In this document: positions 37,318 to 47,223 of the stretch, piece by piece
Position numbering within the stretch: the first letter of the stretch is position 1
Layout of the letters: the number at the start of each line of letters is the position of its first letter
DNA from: Bradyrhizobium septentrionale
Lineage (GTDB): Bacteria > Pseudomonadota > Alphaproteobacteria > Rhizobiales > Xanthobacteraceae
Assembly: GCF_011516645.4 (NCBI RefSeq)
Contig: NZ_CP088285.1
Span: 4,668,501 to 4,732,500, forward strand
Direction of reading: 5' to 3'
Length of the DNA: 64,000 nucleotides
Translations under genes and position numbers: made by a program
The notes under the pieces: model-generated
Database searches by the model: none
What the model was told of the DNA's origin: nothing
Seen by the model: only the letters and a program-made list of their open reading frames with translations

Positions 37318-38925
37318 AAAAACTGTCCAGCGCCGTGGCGTGCCTGCGCGGGGTAGAAACAGCCTTGTGCTATCGTCTGAGGCCGGGAGGGTAGCGGCCG
37401 TCAGCTTATTGGAGGCACTGTCCCCGTTAAAAAACGTGGTCCATGGGTGCATGCGGACTTGAGAGTGGTGACGGCGCTCCGGCGGCGATCCCGATTAGGA
37501 AGATGACAAATTGGCATAACCCAGACCCTCCTGCCCATGATTGGACGGAGGACCCGCAATGCTCAAGACGACAACTGCAGATCGCCCGGAATTGAAGCCA
37601 GTCAACGTCGGGGCGGCTGCCATCGACATCGGATCAAAGATGCACATGGCCGCCGTGAACCCGGCCTGCACCGATGTCCCAGTGCGCACGTTCAGCACGT
37701 TCACACAGGACCTGCATAGTCTGGCGGACTGGTTCAAGACATGCGGTGTGACCAGCGTCGCGATGGAATCCACTGGCGTCTATTGGATCCCGGTCTACGA
37801 GATTCTGGAGCAGCGCGGGTTCGAGGTCATTCTGGTCAACGCGCGGTATGCCAAGAATGTGCCCGGGCGCAAGACCGATGTCAGCGATGCTGCGTGGTTA
37901 CGCCAGCTTCATTCCTATGGGCTGTTACGCGGCAGCTTCCGTCCCGATGCCGAGATTGCGACCCTGCGCGCTTATCTGCGCCAGCGGGAGCGGCTGGTTG
38001 AATATGCTGCCGCCCATATCCAGCACATGCAGAAGGCTCTGATGGAGATGAACCTGCAGCTCCATCATGTCGTCTCGGATATCACCGGAGCGACTGGTAT
38101 GCGGATTATCCGAGCCATTGTTGCAGGCGAGCGCAATCCCGACGTTCTGGCAACCTATCGAGACGTGCGCTGCCATTCTTCAACGGAGACGATCCGCGCG
38201 GCGCTGATCGGCAACGACCGGGAGGAACATGTCTTCGCTCTGACCCAATCGCTGGAACTCTACGACATCTACCAGGCGAAGATGCTGGACTGCGACCGCA
38301 AGCTCGAAGTCTTGATCGCCGCGCTTAGCAACAGAGAAGCAAAGCCGGTCGGAAAGCTATCCCAGCCACGCGTAAAGACCAAGCAGGTCAACACACCCAC
38401 CTTCGATGTCAGGACCGCGCTGTACGGTGTGCTCGGCGTTGATCTGACTGAGATCCATGGGCTGGGTCCGTCACTCGCATTGAAGCTCGTCGGCGAGTGC
38501 GGCAAGGATCTGAGGGCGTGGCCAACCGCCAAGCACTTCACCTCTTGGCTCTGCCTCGCACCCGGCAACAAAATCTCCGGTGGCAAGGTACTATCTTCAC
38601 GCACGCGGAGATCCTCCAGCCGGGCAGCCGCACTACTGCGATTGGCAGCCACAACCGTGGGGCGGAGCGATACGGCGCTCGGAGCATTCTATCGCCGGCT
38701 GTCCTCACGCGCGGGCAAGTCGAAGGCGGTGACGGCGACCGCCCGCAAGATTGCAGTTTTATTCTACAACACACTCCGGCATGGCATGAGCTACAGGGAT
38801 CCAGGTGCCGACCAATATGAGCGACAATATCGCAGCCGCGTCCTCGCTAACCTTCAGCGCCGGGCCAAATCGCTCGGCTTTGTCTTGCAGGCCATTCCGT
38901 GCAACGCCAATCAGGCTGTTTCTTA
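37318..38925 (+). mobile_element. IS110-family element inside the IS3 element
   Basis: The boundaries are inferred from where the IS3 orfA reading breaks (after GATATCCTA) and resumes (AGGAAGGCC); they are exact to within a few bases. There are no obvious terminal repeats or target duplication, as expected for IS110. Confidence 0.75.
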
Positions 38926-38926
38926 G
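37559..38926 (+). CDS. IS110-family DEDD transposase
   Basis: 455-residue transposase. The N-terminal RuvC-like DEDD domain includes AAIDIGSKMHMAAV, VAMESTGVYWIPVYEIL, and VPGRKTDVSDAAWLRQLHSYGLL. The C-terminal transposase_20 domain includes VDLTEIHGLGPSLALKLVGECG and FTSWLCLAPGNKISGGK with the conserved Ser. The ATG at 37559 is preceded by GGAGG. Intact. The stop codon lies at the junction with the IS3 orfA remainder. Confidence 0.9.
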   Translation: MLKTTTADRPELKPVNVGAAAIDIGSKMHMAAVNPACTDVPVRTFSTFTQDLHSLADWFKTCGVTSVAMESTGVYWIPVYEILEQRGFEVILVNARYAKNVPGRKTDVSDAAWLRQLHSYGLLRGSFRPDAEIATLRAYLRQRERLVEYAAAHIQHMQKALMEMNLQLHHVVSDITGATGMRIIRAIVAGERNPDVLATYRDVRCHSSTETIRAALIGNDREEHVFALTQSLELYDIYQAKMLDCDRKLEVLIAALSNREAKPVGKLSQPRVKTKQVNTPTFDVRTALYGVLGVDLTEIHGLGPSLALKLVGECGKDLRAWPTAKHFTSWLCLAPGNKISGGKVLSSRTRRSSSRAAALLRLAATTVGRSDTALGAFYRRLSSRAGKSKAVTATARKIAVLFYNTLRHGMSYRDPGADQYERQYRSRVLANLQRRAKSLGFVLQAIPCNANQAVS

Positions 38927-38959
38927 GAAGGCCGCAGCCTACTTCGCGAAGGAAGCGAC

Positions 38960-39826
38960 ATGAAGTTCGCCTTCGTCGCGAAGCACCGGACGATCTGGCC
39001 GGTGGCATGGCTATGCGATGCGCTGGGAGTGTCGCGGTCGGGCTTCCATGCCTGGCTGAACCGCTCTCCCAGCGCCAGATCCCGCAGCGACGAGGAGCTC
39101 GGCGGCAAGGTCAAGGCCAGCTTCGCCGCCAGCGACCGCACCTATGGCGCACGCCGGGTGTGGCGTGACCTGCTCGCCGACGGGGCGGATTGCGGCCTGC
39201 ACCGGATTGAGCGGCTGATGCGCCTGCAAGGCTTGCGGGCGCGGCCGCGACGTCGGCGCTTACCGAAGGACAGCGGCGATCGACAGCTCGAGACCGTACC
39301 GGCGAACCTCCTTGACCGGCAGTTCGCCGCCGAGCGGCCGAACCAGAAGTGGATCGCCGACTTCACCTATCTCTGGACGGCCGAAGGCTGGCTCTATGTC
39401 GCAGCGGTGATCGACCTGTTCTCACGCCGCGTGGTGGGCTGGTCGATGAGTGCCGCCATGACGGCACAGCTCGTGACGGACGCATTGTTGATGGCCGTCT
39501 GGCGGCGCGGCAAGCCGGATGCGCTGTTGCATCACTCCGACCAGGGCAGCCAGTACACCAGCGAGCAGTTCCAGCGCCTGATGGCCGACCACGGCATCGT
39601 TTGCAGCATGAGCCGCTCCGGCAACGTCTGGGACAACGCGGCGATGGAGAGCTTCTTCTCCTCGCTCAAGACCGAGCGTACGGCCAACAAGATTTATCAA
39701 ACCAGAGATGAGGCACGCGCCGATGTGTTCGACTACATCGAACGATTTTACAACACGACCCGCAGGCACTCGACCATCGGCTATCTCAGCCCGGTTGAGT
39801 TCGAGCGCAAGGTGGGATTAGCTTAA
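38960..39826 (+). CDS. IS3-family OrfB transposase (DDE integrase core)
   Basis: 288 residues. An HTH_21 region at the N-terminus (WLCDALGVSRSGFHAWLNR) precedes the rve integrase core: WIADFTYLWTAEGWLYVAAVIDLFSRRVVGW (first Asp), LLHHSDQGSQYTS (second Asp) and MSRSGNVWDNAAMESFFSSLKTE (Glu). Normally expressed as an OrfAB fusion by frameshifting; with orfA interrupted this copy probably cannot transpose itself. Confidence 0.92.
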   Translation: MKFAFVAKHRTIWPVAWLCDALGVSRSGFHAWLNRSPSARSRSDEELGGKVKASFAASDRTYGARRVWRDLLADGADCGLHRIERLMRLQGLRARPRRRRLPKDSGDRQLETVPANLLDRQFAAERPNQKWIADFTYLWTAEGWLYVAAVIDLFSRRVVGWSMSAAMTAQLVTDALLMAVWRRGKPDALLHHSDQGSQYTSEQFQRLMADHGIVCSMSRSGNVWDNAAMESFFSSLKTERTANKIYQTRDEARADVFDYIERFYNTTRRHSTIGYLSPVEFERKVGLA

Positions 39827-40056
39827 GCGGGTGTCCATCAAACCGGCAGCAGCTCAGTTCGCGTCGGCTGCGGAGGGCTCGATCGTTGAGCTCAGCGAGT
39901 ATGGTTATCTAAGCCACTCAGCATCTTGCCGCATCTTGTTTGAAATCCTGCGCAGCTGGTCAAAGATCGCTGAATTCCTGCGCTATTGTGGCGCTCGCGT
40001 CGCAGTATCGTTACGTACTTCCGATTAGAAAGCCGCTCCAGGCAGGCAGTTTTCAA

Positions 40057-41164
40057 ATGAAGGTCGGAGTCCCCAAGGAAATCAAGGCGCACGAATATCG
40101 CGTGGGCCTTACCCCTGGAGCTGTCCGCGAATACGTGGCGGCGGGCCACCGCGTGATGATCGAGACCGATGCTGGCGCGGGCATTGGCGCGACGGATGAA
40201 GATTATCGCAACGCCGGCGCAACGATTCTGGCGTCCGCAGTCGAGGTATTCGCGTCGAGCGAGATGATCGCAAAGGTTAAGGAGCCTCAGCCGTCCGAAT
40301 GGAGCCAGCTGCGGGAGAGCCAGATCCTCTTCACTTATCTGCATCTGGCCCCGGACCCCGAGCAGGCCAAGGGGCTCCTAAAATCTGGGTGCACCGAGAT
40401 CGCCTATGAGACCGTAACTGATGAGCAAGGGGCCATTGCTGGCGCCTATGAGCGAGGTCGCGGATAGGCTTGCGATTGAAGGGGCGGGTAGCGCCCTGAG
40501 GCGTAGTGCTGGCGGACGAGGGCTGTTGATCGGTGGAGTGCCCGGTGTTCAGCCGGCCCGGATCGTGGTGATTGGAGGTCGCGTCGTTGGTACGCACGCG
40601 GCGCGCATGGCGATCGGTTTGGGTGCAGAGGTCACCATCATCGACCGCTCGATACCCCGGCTCCGCGAACTGGACGAGCTTTTTGAAGGGCGCGTTCGGG
40701 CCAGATTCTCGACCATCGACGCCGTGGAGGAAGAGGTATTTGCGGCCGATGTTGTGATTGGTGCGGTACTTGTTCCAGGTGCGAGCGCGCCGAAGCTCGT
40801 TCGGCGGGGTATGCTGAGTTCGATGCGTAAGAGGGCGGTGATCGTGGACGTCGCTATCGATCAGGGCGGCTGCTTTGAGACATCGCACCCAACCACTCAC
40901 GCTGATCCAACCTGCGAAGTGGATGGCGTCATTCATTATTGCGTGGCCAATATGCCCGGCGCCGTGCCGCTGACCTCAAGCCAGGCACTGAATAACGCCA
41001 CGCTGCCGTTTGGTTTGGCACTGGCCAACAAGGGGTTTGTCGCCGCGCTCGAAAATCCGCACCTGCGCGCGGGCCTCAATGTCCATCGGGGCCGGCTAAC
41101 TTACAAGGCCGTGGCCGAGAGCCTCGGGTTGCCTTTCTCACCGATCGAACAGGCTGCGGCCTGA
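40057..41164 (+). pseudogene. ald: Alanine dehydrogenase, frameshifted
   Basis: L-alanine dehydrogenase interconverts pyruvate plus ammonium and alanine with NAD; in bacteroids it may contribute alanine formation. The first frame runs MKVGVPKEIKAHEYRVGLTPGAVREY to YETVTDEQG. After ~40432 the sequence continues in another frame from PLLAPMSEVADRLAIE through VPGVQPARIVVIGGRVVGTHAARMAIGLGAEVTIID. The Rossmann loop reads GGRVVG where GGGVVG is usual. The C-terminus (VHRGRLTYKAVAESL) is complete. IS3 sits ~200 bp upstream and may have removed its promoter. Confidence 0.85.
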
Positions 41165-41203
41165 TCCCAGAGGCCCTTACGGGCGTTTCCTCCCTGACTT
41201 GGG

Positions 41204-41226
41204 CCACCCTTCGGGGTGGTTTTTTT
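41204..41226 (+). terminator. Rho-independent terminator after ald
   Basis: Stem CCACCC/GGGTGG closed by the stable TTCG tetraloop (41204-41219), followed by seven Ts. Confidence 0.88.
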
Positions 41227-41332
41227 CGGCTCGATCAATTTGCTAACCGTACGCATACGACGGAGGCCGCCTGATTGACGCATGCGCGCGGGCACGGCGA
41301 GGTCTATGATGGCATTGGGTGAAGGGTGAAGG

Positions 41333-43006
41333 TCAGGCGGCCTGCTGATTGGCTGGCTTGTCGGCCTGGCGCAGGAGCTTCCATTCCCAGGGCAAGAGCT
41401 CGTGCAGACGCGATGCGGGATGATCGGCGATACGGGCCAGGACGTCGGCGAGCCAGGCCTTGGGATCGACGTCGTTGAGGCGACAGGTCGTGATCATCGT
41501 CAGCATGATGGCGGCACGGTCGGCGCCGCGTTGGCTGCCGGCGAAGGTCCAGTTGCGCCTTCCCAAGGCGATGCCTCTCAATGCGCGCTCAGCGCAATTG
41601 TTGGTCAAGCAGATCCTGCCGTCGTCGAGGAAGCGGGCGAAGCCGTCCCAGCGCCTGAGCATGTAGTTAATCGGCTTCAGGACCTCGGAGGAACGCGAGA
41701 GGGTTTCGCGCTCGCGGAGCAGCCAGGCATGCATGTCCTCGAGAAGTGACTTACTCTGTTCCTGGCGAGCGGCACGCCGCTCGCCGGCACCGCGGCCGTT
41801 GATGGCGCGCTCGATCTCGAACAACGTATCGAGGCGTCTGACAGCCTCCAGCGCGATCGGGGAGACCGGTTTGCCTTTCTTGCCTTCCCGAGCATTTTTC
41901 TCGATATCAGCCAGCTCGAAGAAGCCCCGCCGCGCATGGGCCACGCAAAACGCCGGCGTAATCGGCAGCGCCTTCTTCTGCGGGTCGAACAGCGGCTCGA
42001 AGCCGCTGTAGCAATCCGCCTGCAAGATGCCGGCGAAGGCGGCCAGATGTCTCTGTGGATGCTCGCCTCGTCGGTCGCTCGAGGCGTAATAGACCGCTGC
42101 CGGCGGCGCAGGCCCGGCGAACGGCCGGTCATCCCGCACATAAGTCCAGATCCGCCCGGTCGTGCACTTGCCCTTCGCCAGAATACGGATGGTGGTGTCG
42201 TCGCCATGAAGGCGCTCGGCAGCGAGCACGTGGCGTTCGATCAAGTGGAAGAGCGGCATGACGGCGAAGGTCCCGTGGCCGACCTGGTCGGCCAGCGTCG
42301 ACAACGGCAGGTCGATCCCCTCGGCCTTAAAGCGCGCACTCTGGCGGTTGAGCGGGATATGCATGCCGAACTTGTCGAACAGGATCGTCGCCAGCAATTG
42401 TGGGCCGATGAAGCCGCGCGGCGTGGCATGGAACGGCGCGGGCGGCTGGCTGATCTTCTCGCAATCGCGGCAGGTGAACTTCTCGCGTACCGTCTCGATC
42501 AGCTTGAAGCGGCGCGGGATCTCCTCCAGCGTCTTGGTCACATCCTCACCGATCTTCGCCAGCCGCGATCCACCGCAGCAGGCGCAGGTCGTTGGAGTCT
42601 CAATGACGACGCGCTCGCGTTCGATATCGTCAGGCCATGGCTTGCGCACCGGCCGCTTGCGCATGAAGGGGCGGACGTTCTGCGTCTTCGCCGCTGCGGC
42701 CTGTGCGGCAAGCTCATCCTCGCTCGCCGTGGTGACGAGTTCTTCGAGCTCCAACTCCAACTGCTCGAGCAGCCGTGCCGAGCGCTCGGATCGCTGCCCG
42801 TGCAGTTCGCGTTTCAGCTTCTCGATGCGCAACTCGAGATGAGCGATCAGCGCCTCGGTATCCGACAGTTTCGCCTGCGCATTCGCGGCTTGCGCCTGCC
42901 AGTTGGCGGCCTTCGCCTCGGCTTTCTGTCGCGCCTCACGCTCGGCCTGCAGCGCCGCCAGGGCACTGACAAGGTCCGATGGAAGATCATCCGGCTTCGA
43001 TATCAT
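41333..43006 (-). CDS. tnpC: IS66 TnpC transposase, copy 2
   Basis: 557 residues, same length as copy 1 and largely identical. The LHGDDTTIRILAKG and ICLTNNCAERALRGIALGRRNW blocks are kept. No frameshift. Confidence 0.93.
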   Translation of the reverse strand: MISKPDDLPSDLVSALAALQAEREARQKAEAKAANWQAQAANAQAKLSDTEALIAHLELRIEKLKRELHGQRSERSARLLEQLELELEELVTTASEDELAAQAAAAKTQNVRPFMRKRPVRKPWPDDIERERVVIETPTTCACCGGSRLAKIGEDVTKTLEEIPRRFKLIETVREKFTCRDCEKISQPPAPFHATPRGFIGPQLLATILFDKFGMHIPLNRQSARFKAEGIDLPLSTLADQVGHGTFAVMPLFHLIERHVLAAERLHGDDTTIRILAKGKCTTGRIWTYVRDDRPFAGPAPPAAVYYASSDRRGEHPQRHLAAFAGILQADCYSGFEPLFDPQKKALPITPAFCVAHARRGFFELADIEKNAREGKKGKPVSPIALEAVRRLDTLFEIERAINGRGAGERRAARQEQSKSLLEDMHAWLLRERETLSRSSEVLKPINYMLRRWDGFARFLDDGRICLTNNCAERALRGIALGRRNWTFAGSQRGADRAAIMLTMITTCRLNDVDPKAWLADVLARIADHPASRLHELLPWEWKLLRQADKPANQQAA

Positions 43007-43052
43007 GGAGCCATTGAATCAGATCGAGCAGCAGATTCAAACCGTAAAACGA

Positions 43053-43400
43053 CTATCCGACCCGCGTCGGACGCTGGGTTTCTTGAGGGTTGCGCCAATC
43101 GATCCCGGACAACAGATAGCTCAACTGCGCCGGAGAGATCGTTACCGATTCACCAGCAACCGATGGCCAGATGAACCTGCCTCTCTCGAGTCTTTTGGTG
43201 AACAAGCAGGCGCCCTGGCCATCGTGCCAAATGACCTTCAATAGATCACCGCGTTTGCCCCGGAAGCAGAAAAGACCGCCGCCCATGGCGTCGCGCTTGA
43301 GCACTTCCTGCACGCGCAGAGCCAGGCTCGGAAAGCCGCACCGCATGTCGGTATGGCCCGTCGCCAGCCACACCCGCACGCCCGTCGGGATCGGGATCAT
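43053..43400 (-). CDS. tnpB: IS66 TnpB, copy 2
   Basis: 115 residues, the same protein as in copy 1; overlaps tnpA by 4 bases. Confidence 0.9.
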   Translation of the reverse strand: MIPIPTGVRVWLATGHTDMRCGFPSLALRVQEVLKRDAMGGGLFCFRGKRGDLLKVIWHDGQGACLFTKRLERGRFIWPSVAGESVTISPAQLSYLLSGIDWRNPQETQRPTRVG

Positions 43401-43792
43401 CGGCGCGCCAGGCCCCGAGCAATTCGAACGACCGCCTCGATATCCGCACCGGGGCCGAAGACCACGCGCAGCCCCTGAGGGCTCACGATTTCGATCTGAC
43501 CTGTCTCGACAGCTTCCGTCGTTGGCGGCGTACTTGCCGCAACTATCGCAGGGACGAATGTCGGGCCGATCGAATCCTCTTCGGCCGGATCATGACAGGT
43601 CCAAGCCTTGCGCCAGCTCAGCAGAAGCTGACGTGATATCCCATACCGGCGAGCCGTCGCCGACACCAGTCGTGGCCCCGAGAAGCTCTCCTCTACGATT
43701 CTGAGCTTCTCCGCACGCGTCCAGCGTCGCCGCCGACCGGTCTCCACCAAATCCATGCGGCTCAGCACCGCACTGTCCTTATGTCCGTCCAT
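43397..43792 (-). CDS. tnpA: IS66 TnpA, copy 2
   Basis: 131 residues, differing from copy 1 at residue 3 (Gly for Val). The start codon again lies in a palindrome with 11-bp arms. Confidence 0.9.
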   Translation of the reverse strand: MDGHKDSAVLSRMDLVETGRRRRWTRAEKLRIVEESFSGPRLVSATARRYGISRQLLLSWRKAWTCHDPAEEDSIGPTFVPAIVAASTPPTTEAVETGQIEIVSPQGLRVVFGPGADIEAVVRIARGLARR

Positions 43793-43858
43793 AAGGACAG
43801 TCAGCTACAGATCGGAAAAACTCGCAAGACGGCCGCCCTCGGACGGATACTGCTAACC

Positions 43859-44369
43859 AGCGCGGGCGGATGTTTGAAACGCGAAGCGAAGCCGGGGAAC
43901 ACCAGATGATCGCGCTTGGCTTTCAGTTGCCCCATGATGCGAGGCAATGTGCCTTTGCCCGTACAGGGCATATGAATGCAGGTTACCGGTCATCTTCGGG
44001 GCTTGAAAAGCGGGTGCCGCGGCACCTAAACGCCGCGATCATCGGAGTGACTTTGTCTGGCGCGATCGCCGCGACAGTTTCTGGCTCTGCGGTGGAGATG
44101 TGCGTCGTGCCGGTGTAACCCCCGCCGGTTGTTCATCGTGGCGCTTTAGTCGAATCCGCCGCCATTCCGGTGAGCAGAACCAATAACATGGGGCCCGGCC
44201 GACCTGGCGGCGGAGCACTCGGGAAGAGGCGACCCGATCGCAGCCGCGTGACCGCGGCCATGGGAAGGATCGCGCCATAGGGCTGGCGGACGCAGTTCAC
44301 GTGGTTGGCTGACCGCCGTCATTGATCGTGCGCGCCACGGCACCGAGATCAAGCCACTATGATTCCGAA
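43859..44369. other. Non-coding stretch before the fdxN-suf promoter
   Basis: No gene that I can support. Short readings on both strands lack family resemblance. The stretch probably represents the former upstream region of fdxN, displaced from its old neighbour by IS66. Confidence 0.45.
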
Positions 44370-44385
44370 TGTAGAGTTTGCGACA
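44370..44385 (+). promoter_or_regulatory. NifA upstream activator sequence
   Basis: TGTAGAGTTTGCGACA is a perfect TGT-N10-ACA NifA site, centred ~77 bp upstream of the sigma-54-like promoter, a normal distance for DNA looping. Confidence 0.82.
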
Positions 44386-44446
44386 CGCCGTCGAGGCGGC
44401 GACATGCGCTCTGGAAGATAGCCGAGGCAAATCAGCCCAGACTGAT

Positions 44447-44462
44447 TGGCACGAGACTTGAA
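44447..44462 (+). promoter_or_regulatory. Sigma-54-like promoter of fdxN-sufBCDS
   Basis: TGGCACGAGACTTGAA matches the -24 consensus TGGCACG and the TTG of the -12 box with correct GG-N10 spacing, but the -12 dinucleotide is GA, not GC. With the NifA site upstream, control by NifA and RpoN is likely, perhaps at reduced strength. Confidence 0.72.
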
Positions 44463-44505
44463 GGCAAGACGCTGTCCCGCACCTTCTGCTTATGGAACCG
44501 CAGTG

Positions 44506-44700
44506 ATGGCCTACAAGATAATCGCGTCCCAGTGCACCGTCTGCGGTGCGTGTGAGTTCGAATGTCCCAACGCTGCGATTAGCCTGAAGAACGACATATA
44601 TGTGATCGATCCGACCAAGTGCACCCAATGCGAAGGAAATTCTGACGCGCCGCAGTGCGCCGTCGTTTGCCCGGTGCCCGAGACCTGTGTGCCGACATAG
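44506..44700 (+). CDS. fdxN: FdxN-like 2[4Fe-4S] ferredoxin
   Basis: 64-residue ferredoxin: [12 protein letters not shown] and [18 protein letters not shown]. The longer spacing in the second motif is typical of FdxN-type nif ferredoxins, which supply electrons for FeMo-cofactor synthesis or nitrogenase. The start at 44506 is chosen because [10 protein letters not shown] matches the family N-terminus; a longer reading from 44446 would begin within the promoter. First gene of a NifA-controlled unit with the suf genes 187 bp downstream. Confidence 0.88.
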   Translation: MAYKIIASQCTVCGACEFECPNAAISLKNDIYVIDPTKCTQCEGNSDAPQCAVVCPVPETCVPT

Positions 44701-44886
44701 GGAATTAGCTGATGAGTGGGGCCCCGGCGCGAAACAGAATGAAGACACCACTGAGAGCGGCAGCCTACCGGCTTCGTCGATCGATTCTCTTACGCGCTGG
44801 CCCCGAGTGGTCCTAACTTGTGGGATCAGTTCGGAGAGGGCGCGCCGGAACTGGTTGGAGTTGTCTTTGCGCGAGCGGAGCAGGCA

Positions 44887-46383
44887 ATGGTAGCTGTAGA
44901 AGAGACGGTCGAGCGCGTCCGGCGCATCGACGTTGACCAGTATCGATATGGGTTTGAGACGCAGATCGAGTCCGACAAGGCCCCGAAGGGGCTGTCGGAA
45001 GACACCGTCCGCTTCATCTCTGCAAAGAAGAATGAGCCGGCCTGGATGCTGGAATGGCGTCTGGAGGCGTATCGCCGCTGGCTGACCATGACCGAGCCGA
45101 CCTGGGCGCGCGTCAACTATCCGAAGATCGACTATCAGGACATCTACTACTACGCGGCGCCGAAGCCCAAGAAGACGCTGTCCTCGATCGACGAGATCGA
45201 TCCGGAAATCCTCAAGACCTACGAGAAGCTCGGCATTCCCTTGCGCGAGGTTGCGATCCTCGAAGGCGTCGAGCCGCCGCCTGGTGGCGCGCTGTCGCCC
45301 AGCCGCAAGATCGCGGTCGACGCCGTGTTCGATTCGGTGTCGGTGGCGACCACCTTCCAGAAGGAGCTGAAGGCGGCCGGCGTGATCTTCATGCCGATCT
45401 CGGAGGCGATCCGCGAGCATCCCGAGCTGGTGCAGAAATATCTGGGTACCGTGGTGCCGACCACGGACAATTACTTCGCGACGCTGAACTCGGCGGTGTT
45501 CTCCGACGGCTCGTTCGTTTACGTGCCGCCGGGCGTGCGTTGCCCGATGGAGCTGTCGACCTATTTCCGCATCAACGAGCGCAACACCGGCCAGTTCGAG
45601 CGCACGCTGATCATCGCCGACAAGGGCTCCTACGTCTCCTATCTCGAAGGCTGCACCGCGCCGCAGCGCGACGAGAACCAGTTGCACGCCGCCGTGGTGG
45701 AGTTGGTCACACTCGACGATGCCGAGATCAAGTATTCGACGGTGCAGAACTGGTACCCCGGCAATTCCGAGGGCAAGGGCGGCATCTACAATTTCGTCAC
45801 CAAGCGCGGCGACTGCCGCGGCAGGAATTCCAAGATCTCCTGGACCCAGGTCGAGACCGGTTCGGCGATCACCTGGAAATATCCGAGCTGCATCCTGCGC
45901 GGCGACAATTCGAGCGGCGAGTTCTACTCGATCGCGATCTCGAACGGCTTCCAGCAGGTCGATAGCGGCACCAAGATGATCCACCTCGGCAAGAACACGT
46001 CGAGCCGGATCATCTCCAAGGGCATCGCCGCCGGCAAATCGCAGAACACCTATCGCGGCCTCGTCAGTGCGCACCGTAAAGCCACCGGCGCGCGCAACTA
46101 CACCGCCTGCGATTCGCTCCTGATCGGCGACAAATGCGGCGCGCACACCGTGCCCTATGTCGAGGCCAAGAACTCCTCGGCAACGTTCGAGCACGAAGCG
46201 ACCACGTCGAAGATCTCCGAGGACGTGCTGTTCTACTGCGTGCAGAGAGGCTTGAGCGAGCAACAGGCCCTTGGCCTTGTCGTCAATGGCTTCGCCAAGG
46301 ACGTTCTGCAAAAACTGCCGATGGAGTTCGCGGTGGAAGCGCAGAAGCTGATCTCGATCTCGCTCGAAGGGTCCGTCGGATAG
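44887..46383 (+). CDS. sufB: SufB, Fe-S cluster assembly scaffold
   Basis: 498 residues from [26 protein letters not shown] prefer this start over an upstream reading from 44818 because it matches SufB N-termini and has GGAG ~10 bases ahead. Family blocks are [49 protein letters not shown] and [47 protein letters not shown]. SufB forms the SufBC2D scaffold that builds [4Fe-4S] clusters in the cytoplasm. Its base use is more GC-rich and more like the core chromosome than sufC, sufD and sufS, hinting at recent copying from a housekeeping suf locus. Confidence 0.93.
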   Translation: MVAVEETVERVRRIDVDQYRYGFETQIESDKAPKGLSEDTVRFISAKKNEPAWMLEWRLEAYRRWLTMTEPTWARVNYPKIDYQDIYYYAAPKPKKTLSSIDEIDPEILKTYEKLGIPLREVAILEGVEPPPGGALSPSRKIAVDAVFDSVSVATTFQKELKAAGVIFMPISEAIREHPELVQKYLGTVVPTTDNYFATLNSAVFSDGSFVYVPPGVRCPMELSTYFRINERNTGQFERTLIIADKGSYVSYLEGCTAPQRDENQLHAAVVELVTLDDAEIKYSTVQNWYPGNSEGKGGIYNFVTKRGDCRGRNSKISWTQVETGSAITWKYPSCILRGDNSSGEFYSIAISNGFQQVDSGTKMIHLGKNTSSRIISKGIAAGKSQNTYRGLVSAHRKATGARNYTACDSLLIGDKCGAHTVPYVEAKNSSATFEHEATTSKISEDVLFYCVQRGLSEQQALGLVVNGFAKDVLQKLPMEFAVEAQKLISISLEGSVG

Positions 46384-46451
46384 CCAACCGTCCCGCGGGA
46401 CCTCCCGAGTGCGGCTCACCCGGGATGATGCATTTCAGGAGATAGATCAGA

Positions 46452-47204
46452 ATGGCGCTACTCGAAGTTCGAGATTTGCATGCCGGCATGGACGAGCGCG
46501 AAATTCTTCGCGGGTTCGATCTTACGGTCAACGCGGGTGAGGTACACGCGATCATGGGGCCGAACGGCTCCGGAAAGACCACGCTCAGCCACATTATTTC
46601 CGGCAAGCCCGGGTATCAAGTGAGTGCAGGCCAAATCCTGTTCAACGATGAAGATCTTCTCGCGATGGAACCGGAGGAGCGCGCTGGCAAGGGGATATTT
46701 CTTGCGTTTCAGTATCCGGTGGAAATTCCCGGCGTGACCACCATGAACTTCCTGCGTACGGCGTTGAACGCTCAGCGTAAAGCGCGCGGGCAAAAGGAAT
46801 TCTCCACGCCCGATTTTCTCAAAAGGGCCCGCGAGATAGCCAAGTCGCTCAACATCCCACAAGGCATGCTGAAGCGCGGCTTCAATGTCGGATTTTCCGG
46901 CGGCGAGAAAAAGCGCAACGAGATTTTGCAGATGGCGCTATTCGAGTCGAGCCTGTGCATCTTGGATGAGATAGATTCCGGCCTCGATATCGACGCGCTG
47001 CGCATCGTCTCCAACAGTATCAACGCTCTGCGTTCGCCGGAACGGGCGATGATCGTGATCACCCACTATCGGCGGCTTCTCGACTATATAGCGCCGGATT
47101 TTGTGCATGTGATGTCCAAAGGGCGGGTAAGGAAGCGCGGCGGCAGAGAACTCGCGCTGGAGCTCGAGGCTTGTGGCTACGCTCAATTTGAAGGTGCGGC
47201 CTGA
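46452..47204 (+). CDS. sufC: SufC, ABC-type ATPase of Fe-S assembly
   Basis: 250 residues with Walker A GPNGSGKTT (about 36-44), signature FSGGEKKRNE (about 145-154) and Walker B LCILDEIDSGLD. It has no membrane partner; it drives conformational change of the SufB-SufD scaffold. AGGAG lies ~12 bp before the ATG. The gap to sufD is 19 bp, so the operon is tight. Confidence 0.95.
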   Translation: MALLEVRDLHAGMDEREILRGFDLTVNAGEVHAIMGPNGSGKTTLSHIISGKPGYQVSAGQILFNDEDLLAMEPEERAGKGIFLAFQYPVEIPGVTTMNFLRTALNAQRKARGQKEFSTPDFLKRAREIAKSLNIPQGMLKRGFNVGFSGGEKKRNEILQMALFESSLCILDEIDSGLDIDALRIVSNSINALRSPERAMIVITHYRRLLDYIAPDFVHVMSKGRVRKRGGRELALELEACGYAQFEGAA

Positions 47205-47223
47205 CCTCTCAAGAGATTTCCTG

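Larger units (their letters stand above)
37006..39856 (+). mobile_element. IS3-family element split by an IS110-type insertion
   Basis: 27-bp perfect inverted repeats, starting TGAGCTGCTGCCGGTTTGAT, lie at 37006-37032 and 39830-39856. A 3-bp duplication GTT flanks them (37003-37005, 39857-39859). The orfA is cut by an IS110-type element at 37318-38925; orfB is whole. Confidence 0.88.
41249..43850 (-). mobile_element. IS66-family element, copy 2, complete
   Basis: Second, inverted copy of the 147-2741 element, 2602 bp, flanked by the 8-bp duplication TGCTAACC (41241-41248 and 43851-43858). A few indels and substitutions separate it from copy 1. Two inverted copies 38 kb apart could invert the whole interval by homologous recombination. 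Confidence 0.95.

Noticed and set aside
43916..43932. TTGGCTTTCAGTTGCC as a -24/-12 promoter
   Set aside because: Only nine bases lie between GG and GC; ten are needed.
43870..44118. 82-residue plus-strand reading after IS66 copy 2
   Set aside because: No start signal or recognisable domain; may be debris of an old gene, but not supportable.
44146..46419. 757-residue open frame opposite fdxN and sufB
   Set aside because: Antisense shadow of GC-rich sufB; it covers the NifA site and fdxN and has no family pattern.
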